A stretch of 8,480 nucleotides of DNA from positions 1 through 8,480 of the forward strand of contig JAKEHC010000125.1 in the NCBI GenBank assembly GCA_022615255.1. The letters run 5' to 3'. The position numbers and the translations under genes are program-made. The notes beneath the pieces are model-generated. The model saw only the letters and a program-made list of their open reading frames with translations, was not told the origin of the DNA and searched no databases. This DNA is from Candidatus Dadabacteria bacterium (GTDB lineage: Bacteria > Desulfobacterota_D > UBA1144 > Nemesobacterales > CSP1-2). Shown piece after piece: positions 5,379 to 8,480 of this stretch; within the stretch, counting starts at the first letter, position 1; the number at the start of each line of letters is the position of its first letter.

Positions 5379-6212
5379 TTAAGATCGGGAAATAGTTTTT
5401 ACTTCAAGTATACGATCAAGTCGAAAGCTGCACCTTTCTTTTCTACGGTGACAGAAAGCTAAAAGATAGGTGTAGCTCCCACTCACGCTTACCTCTATAG
5501 GCTCGATAATCCTTGTAGTGGTGGTATCGGTATAAGCTGAGAGGTATTTTATCCGGAGTTTACCCTTAATTCTAAGTGCCTCTTCGATAACTGGTGAAAG
5601 CACTAGCCTACTTGATTTTTCGAATGTAACCGGACCCCCCTGTAGTTTGAGCATATCCTTCAATCGCTTAATTCTTATACCCCTTCTATCCAAATCCAGA
5701 AGGAAATAATCAAAAACCTGCTTCGTTATTCTCACATCACCAAAAGCCCTGTGTTCACCGATAACCGAAATCCCCAGATGTCTCGCAATTCTTCCAAGAC
5801 CATTACTGGGAAAACTATAATATCTCCTTGCAATGGCTAGTGTGTCGATCACCTCATTGTCAGGAGGCATAAGTTGTATATTCGTACACTCCGCAAGCAA
5901 AAAACTCAGATCAAACGATGCGTTGTGAGCTACTATAACGCTCCCTTTCAGCGAATTTAGGACATCCCGAGCTATATCTCTAAAAAAGGGGGCATTTTTA
6001 ACCATGTCATTTGTTATTCCATGTATGGACACGGCTTGAGGAGGTATGCTCCTTCCAGGATTTATGAGTGTTTCTAACTTATCTAAGACCCTACCCTCTT
6101 TTGTTTTGAGAATTGCTATTTCACATACTCTATCTCCGAAGTAAGCATCAAGCCCCGTAGTTTCAACATCTAGAAAAGCAAAAGTAACCTCTTGTAGATT
6201 GTTATAAAGCAT
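5379..6212 (-). CDS. DEDDh 3'-5' exonuclease (DnaQ/PolC-epsilon type) with C-terminal WYL-like domain
   Basis: The first 170 residues are a complete RNase T/DnaQ-type exonuclease: FLDVETTGL (13-21; Asp15, Glu17), INPGRSIPP and HGIT (50-67), AHNASFDLSFL (95-105; Asp101) and GEHRAFGDV (152-160; His154, Asp159). All five DEDDh residues are present, so it should hydrolyse DNA or RNA from 3' ends. Residues about 212-273 look like a WYL domain: an IKYLSAY strand, RIIEPIEV (234-241), then YLLAFCHRRKERCSFRLDRI (249-268), close to the WYL pattern with aromatic-Leu-Leu-Ala and Arg-Phe-Arg-Leu-Asp-Arg-Ile. It lacks polymerase or helix-turn-helix regions. GGAG lies seven bases before the ATG at 6212. DNA repair or proofreading is inferred from the nuclease; the WYL domain may bind nucleic acid or a small ligand. 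Confidence 0.88.
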   Translation of the reverse strand: MLYNNLQEVTFAFLDVETTGLDAYFGDRVCEIAILKTKEGRVLDKLETLINPGRSIPPQAVSIHGITNDMVKNAPFFRDIARDVLNSLKGSVIVAHNASFDLSFLLAECTNIQLMPPDNEVIDTLAIARRYYSFPSNGLGRIARHLGISVIGEHRAFGDVRITKQVFDYFLLDLDRRGIRIKRLKDMLKLQGGPVTFEKSSRLVLSPVIEEALRIKGKLRIKYLSAYTDTTTTRIIEPIEVSVSGSYTYLLAFCHRRKERCSFRLDRILEVKTISRS

Positions 6213-6236
6213 GTTTTTTCTCCATTTACTTTTATC

Positions 6237-6266
6237 ATAATATCACGAAAAGAAAAAGGAGTGCAA
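6237..6266 (-). promoter_or_regulatory. Possible promoter for the exonuclease gene
   Basis: On the minus strand TTGCAC (6266 to 6261) and TATTAT (6242 to 6237) are 18 bases apart. The -10 is good and the -35 matches only in its first three bases. It would start transcription about 17 bases before the ATG at 6212. The 150-bp gap after hemC supports a separate promoter, but no terminator for hemC is visible, so readthrough is also possible. Confidence 0.35.
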
Positions 6267-6276
6267 GTATAGTTGG

Positions 6277-6313
6277 AATTAAAAAGCCGATTTTGTAATT
6301 AAAAATACGATTT
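6277..6313. repeat. Imperfect direct repeat, 20-bp period, between hemC and the exonuclease gene
   Basis: AATTAAAAAGCCGATTTT (from 6277) recurs as AATTAAAAATACGATTTC (from 6297), with two differences in the first 17 bases. The start-to-start distance of 20 bp is close to two DNA turns, which fits a dimer-binding site, and the repeat lies just upstream of the weak exonuclease promoter. AT-rich sequence makes chance similarity likely. Confidence 0.35.
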
Positions 6314-6362
6314 CAGATTATCAAGTATATAAGTATGGAGTAGGAAATATGGATCTAGCGAT

Positions 6363-7286
6363 TTAGGATACTAACCTTGATAGTATGTCTCTTCCTCCCT
6401 CATTAAGGATTCGTAGCGCAAGCTCCTTTCCAAGAGATTCATGGATTTCTAATGAGCCTTCAACCTCTTCCTTAATTATCTCACTGCCATCCGGAGAGGC
6501 AATTAGGCCCATAATGTTAATCCTCTCTTCTTTAATCCTTGCATAACAGCCTACAGGAACCTGACAACCGCCCTCTAGGGTTGAAAGAAACGCCCTTTCA
6601 GTAAAGCCGCTAATGCTTGAGTCTTTATGGTTTATCTGAGAGAGCATTTCATTTATTTCTACATCATCTTCTCTACACTCAACTGCCAATATGCCCTGCC
6701 CGGGAGCAGGAAGAAGAACATCGGCAGGGAATATTTCAGTGACCTCATTTTTAAATCCCATTCTTTCCAAACCTGCCAATGCGAGAACCGCGGAATCTAG
6801 CCCCTCCCTTCTTACCTTCCTAAGTCGTGTATCAACATTTCCCCTTATTGGAACTATTTGAAGGTCGGAGCGGAGGTGTAGGAGCTGTGCCTGACGCCTA
6901 AGGCTGCTCGTCCCTACCTTAGCCCCTTTTGGAAGTTCATAGAATTTGGCATCAGAGCTTGATACTAGCGCATCTCTAGGGTCATGTCTCTCTGCTACCG
7001 CGCCTATCGTAAGCCCCCTGGGTAAGGGGGTCGGGAGATCTTTCATGCTATGGACAGCTATGTCAATTTCTTCTCTAACGAGCGCATCTTCTATCTCTTT
7101 AACAAATACGCCTTTTCCCCCGATCTTGGAAAGCGGTGAGTCCAGGATTTTATCGCCTGTAGTTCGGATTATATGTAACTCTATCTTTATCTCTGGGAAC
7201 TTAGCCTCGATAAGGCTTTTAATAAGCTCTACTTGCACGAGGGCAAGAGGGCTCCCCCTACTCCCAATCCTTAGTGCTTGCCTCAT
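6363..7286 (-). CDS. hemC: Hydroxymethylbilane synthase (porphobilinogen deaminase)
   Basis: Cytoplasmic enzyme that joins four porphobilinogens into hydroxymethylbilane for heme and other tetrapyrroles. The 307 residues match the usual length. Seen in order: LRIGSRGSPLALVQ (5-18), RTTGD (41-45), KGVFVKEIEDALV (58-70), AVHSMKDLP (77-85) with catalytic Asp83, GTSSLRRQAQLL (125-136), IRGNVDTRLRK (147-157), LLPAPGQGILAVE (191-203) and LEGGCQVPVG (237-246), whose Cys241 holds the dipyrromethane cofactor. The ATG at 7286 lies inside the end of hemA, so the start is probably reached by translational coupling; only a purine-rich AGAAGAAGA is found upstream. It is co-transcribed after hemA. No terminator is visible in the 150 bp that follow. 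Confidence 0.97.
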   Translation of the reverse strand: MRQALRIGSRGSPLALVQVELIKSLIEAKFPEIKIELHIIRTTGDKILDSPLSKIGGKGVFVKEIEDALVREEIDIAVHSMKDLPTPLPRGLTIGAVAERHDPRDALVSSSDAKFYELPKGAKVGTSSLRRQAQLLHLRSDLQIVPIRGNVDTRLRKVRREGLDSAVLALAGLERMGFKNEVTEIFPADVLLPAPGQGILAVECREDDVEINEMLSQINHKDSSISGFTERAFLSTLEGGCQVPVGCYARIKEERINIMGLIASPDGSEIIKEEVEGSLEIHESLGKELALRILNEGGRDILSRLVS

Positions 7287-8480
7287 CCTGATCTTCTTCT
7301 AATGATTCATACTCACCATCTAGCTCGAAAAGCCTTTTAATTGTATCTACATAAAGAGACCCAAGTGAAGTAGAGTTCTCCCGCTTTAGTTTAGTTACAG
7401 GGTTATGAAGAATCTTCCCTACGATTCCCGAAGCCAAGCTTTCAATTATCTTCTTCTCTCTTTCAGATAAACCCGATAACCTGCGAAGCGCCTTTCCTAC
7501 CTCGGCTTCTTTAATCTCATCAAATCTCTTCTTGAGGGATATTATTGCAGGAACGACGTTCAACCCGTTAATCCACTTTTGAAAATCCTCCTCTCCTTGA
7601 AGAACGATCTCTTCTGCTCTTTTTGCGTGCTCACGTCTTGTTTTCAAATTCTCATCAAGCACGCCATTCAAGTCATCAATATCGTAAAGATAAATGTTTG
7701 GAATATCTTCAACCCTAGGGTCAACATCCCGCGGCACAGCAATGTCTATCATAAACATAGGCTCGTTTTTTCTAAGCTTGAGAGCCTCGCGCACGTGGTG
7801 AGGTCTAATGATATAATCAGAAGAGCCTGTGGCAGTAATGACAATATCTACATTTCTCAAGAAATAATGAACCTCTTCGATTCTTATTGCCTTCCCTTTG
7901 AGCTTATAGGCAAGTGACTCAGCGCTTTCAAATGTTCGATTCGCAATTACCAAATCCTTTATACTAGCGGCAACAAGATGTTTAGCCGCTAGCTCTGCCA
8001 TATCACCTGTGCCAATAACCATTACGGTTCTCTTTGAAAGGTCGTCAAAAATCCTTTTCGCAAGCTCAACTGCTGCGTAGCTTATAGATACTGCCTGACT
8101 GCCGATTTTGGTCTCAGCCCTGACTTTCTTTGCGACAAAAAAAGCGCTATGAAAAAGTCGGTTAAGGATAAGCCTAGATGTGCGGGTTACATGAGCAGCC
8201 CTGTAAGCCTCTTTTACCTGACCCAGAATCTGTGGCTCTCCAATCACCATAGAGTCTAGACTGGATGCCACCCTAAAAAGATGCTTAACGGCAGTTTGAT
8301 CAAGCATAGAGTAAAGATAGGGAGAGAAGGAATCCAAGGAAACACTATGGAACTCGGAAAGGAATCTCTTAATATCTTCCACACATTCTTGAGCATTTTG
8401 AGATACGGCATAAACCTCTACACGATTGCATGTAGAGAGTATTAAGCACTCCTCAACATTATTTTTTTCCGATAATTTGG
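7258..8480 (-). CDS. hemA: Glutamyl-tRNA reductase (N-terminus off window)
   Basis: NADPH-dependent enzyme that reduces glutamyl-tRNA to glutamate-1-semialdehyde, the first committed step of C5 tetrapyrrole synthesis. The frame stays open to the right edge, so 406 residues are visible and about 30-35 are missing. Translating the edge gives ECLILSTCNRVEVYAV, which holds the catalytic cysteine of the STCNR motif; this rules out the GTG at 8382 as a start. Next come HLFRVASSLDSMVIGEPQIL and GQVKEAY of the catalytic domain, a Rossmann motif VIGTGDMAELAAKHL for NADPH, ATGSSDYII, and a C-terminal helical dimerisation region. TAG at 7258 lies 29 bp inside hemC, in another frame. The hemA-hemC order is common in bacteria. 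Confidence 0.97.
   Translation of the reverse strand, partial: KLSEKNNVEECLILSTCNRVEVYAVSQNAQECVEDIKRFLSEFHSVSLDSFSPYLYSMLDQTAVKHLFRVASSLDSMVIGEPQILGQVKEAYRAAHVTRTSRLILNRLFHSAFFVAKKVRAETKIGSQAVSISYAAVELAKRIFDDLSKRTVMVIGTGDMAELAAKHLVAASIKDLVIANRTFESAESLAYKLKGKAIRIEEVHYFLRNVDIVITATGSSDYIIRPHHVREALKLRKNEPMFMIDIAVPRDVDPRVEDIPNIYLYDIDDLNGVLDENLKTRREHAKRAEEIVLQGEEDFQKWINGLNVVPAIISLKKRFDEIKEAEVGKALRRLSGLSEREKKIIESLASGIVGKILHNPVTKLKRENSTSLGSLYVDTIKRLFELDGEYESLEEDQDEASTKDWE

Noticed and set aside
5366..5460. Terminator between the converging lipoprotein and exonuclease genes
   Set aside because: Only 4-5 bp inverted repeats (such as GATCG/CGATC) with long loops were found; none has a proper stem and T-tract.
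6946..7917. Plus-strand open frames opposite hemC and hemA
   Set aside because: Antisense to invariant catalytic motifs; no independent support.
8380..8382. GTG as start of hemA
   Set aside because: The catalytic STCNR motif lies upstream in the same frame and the frame is open to the edge.

Overview
The window is a piece of a moderately AT-rich bacterial chromosome, probably from a Gram-negative. The signs are a small Lpp-like lipoprotein with a coiled coil, nucleotide-sugar genes for a surface polysaccharide, and heme made by the C5 route (glutamyl-tRNA reductase). Shine-Dalgarno sites are strong and sigma70-like promoters are readable. I cannot name the taxon. Every gene looks intact except the two cut by the window edges. 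I see no tRNA, rRNA, CRISPR array, insertion sequence or prophage.

Layout. Positions 1-1131 (+) are the C-terminal 376 codons of a DUF4301 protein, open from the left edge. It meets a leftward operon tail to tail with only 3 bp between stop codons. That operon reads right to left: an UpxY/RfaH-type NusG paralogue (4181-4765), a bifunctional mannose-1-phosphate guanylyltransferase/phosphomannose isomerase (2651-4081) and a UDP-glucose 6-dehydrogenase (1135-2550). Together they would supply GDP-mannose and UDP-glucuronate, with an antiterminator as first gene. The two spacers inside the operon are about 100 bp each and each holds a short ORF overlapping the next start codon.

The 315 bp at 4766-5080 is a divergent regulatory region. 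One promoter (TTGACG-17-CATAAT) fires left into a leader holding a G-rich block that resembles the RfaH ops element, followed by an AT-rich palindrome. The other promoter (TTGACT-17-TAGATT) fires right to a 94-residue coiled-coil lipoprotein; it has a perfect palindrome in its spacer and a 14-bp tandem repeat just upstream.

On the right, all on the minus strand, lie a DEDDh 3'-5' exonuclease with a C-terminal WYL-like domain (5379-6212), hemC (6363-7286) and hemA (7258 to the right edge, 5' end missing). hemA and hemC overlap by 29 bp and form the start of the tetrapyrrole pathway.

Most of the window is recognisable housekeeping or surface-polysaccharide biology. The parts most worth a second look are the antiterminator leader, the exonuclease-WYL fusion, the control region of the lipoprotein gene, and the short ORFs between the operon genes. 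I did not find convincing evidence of a wholly new system.
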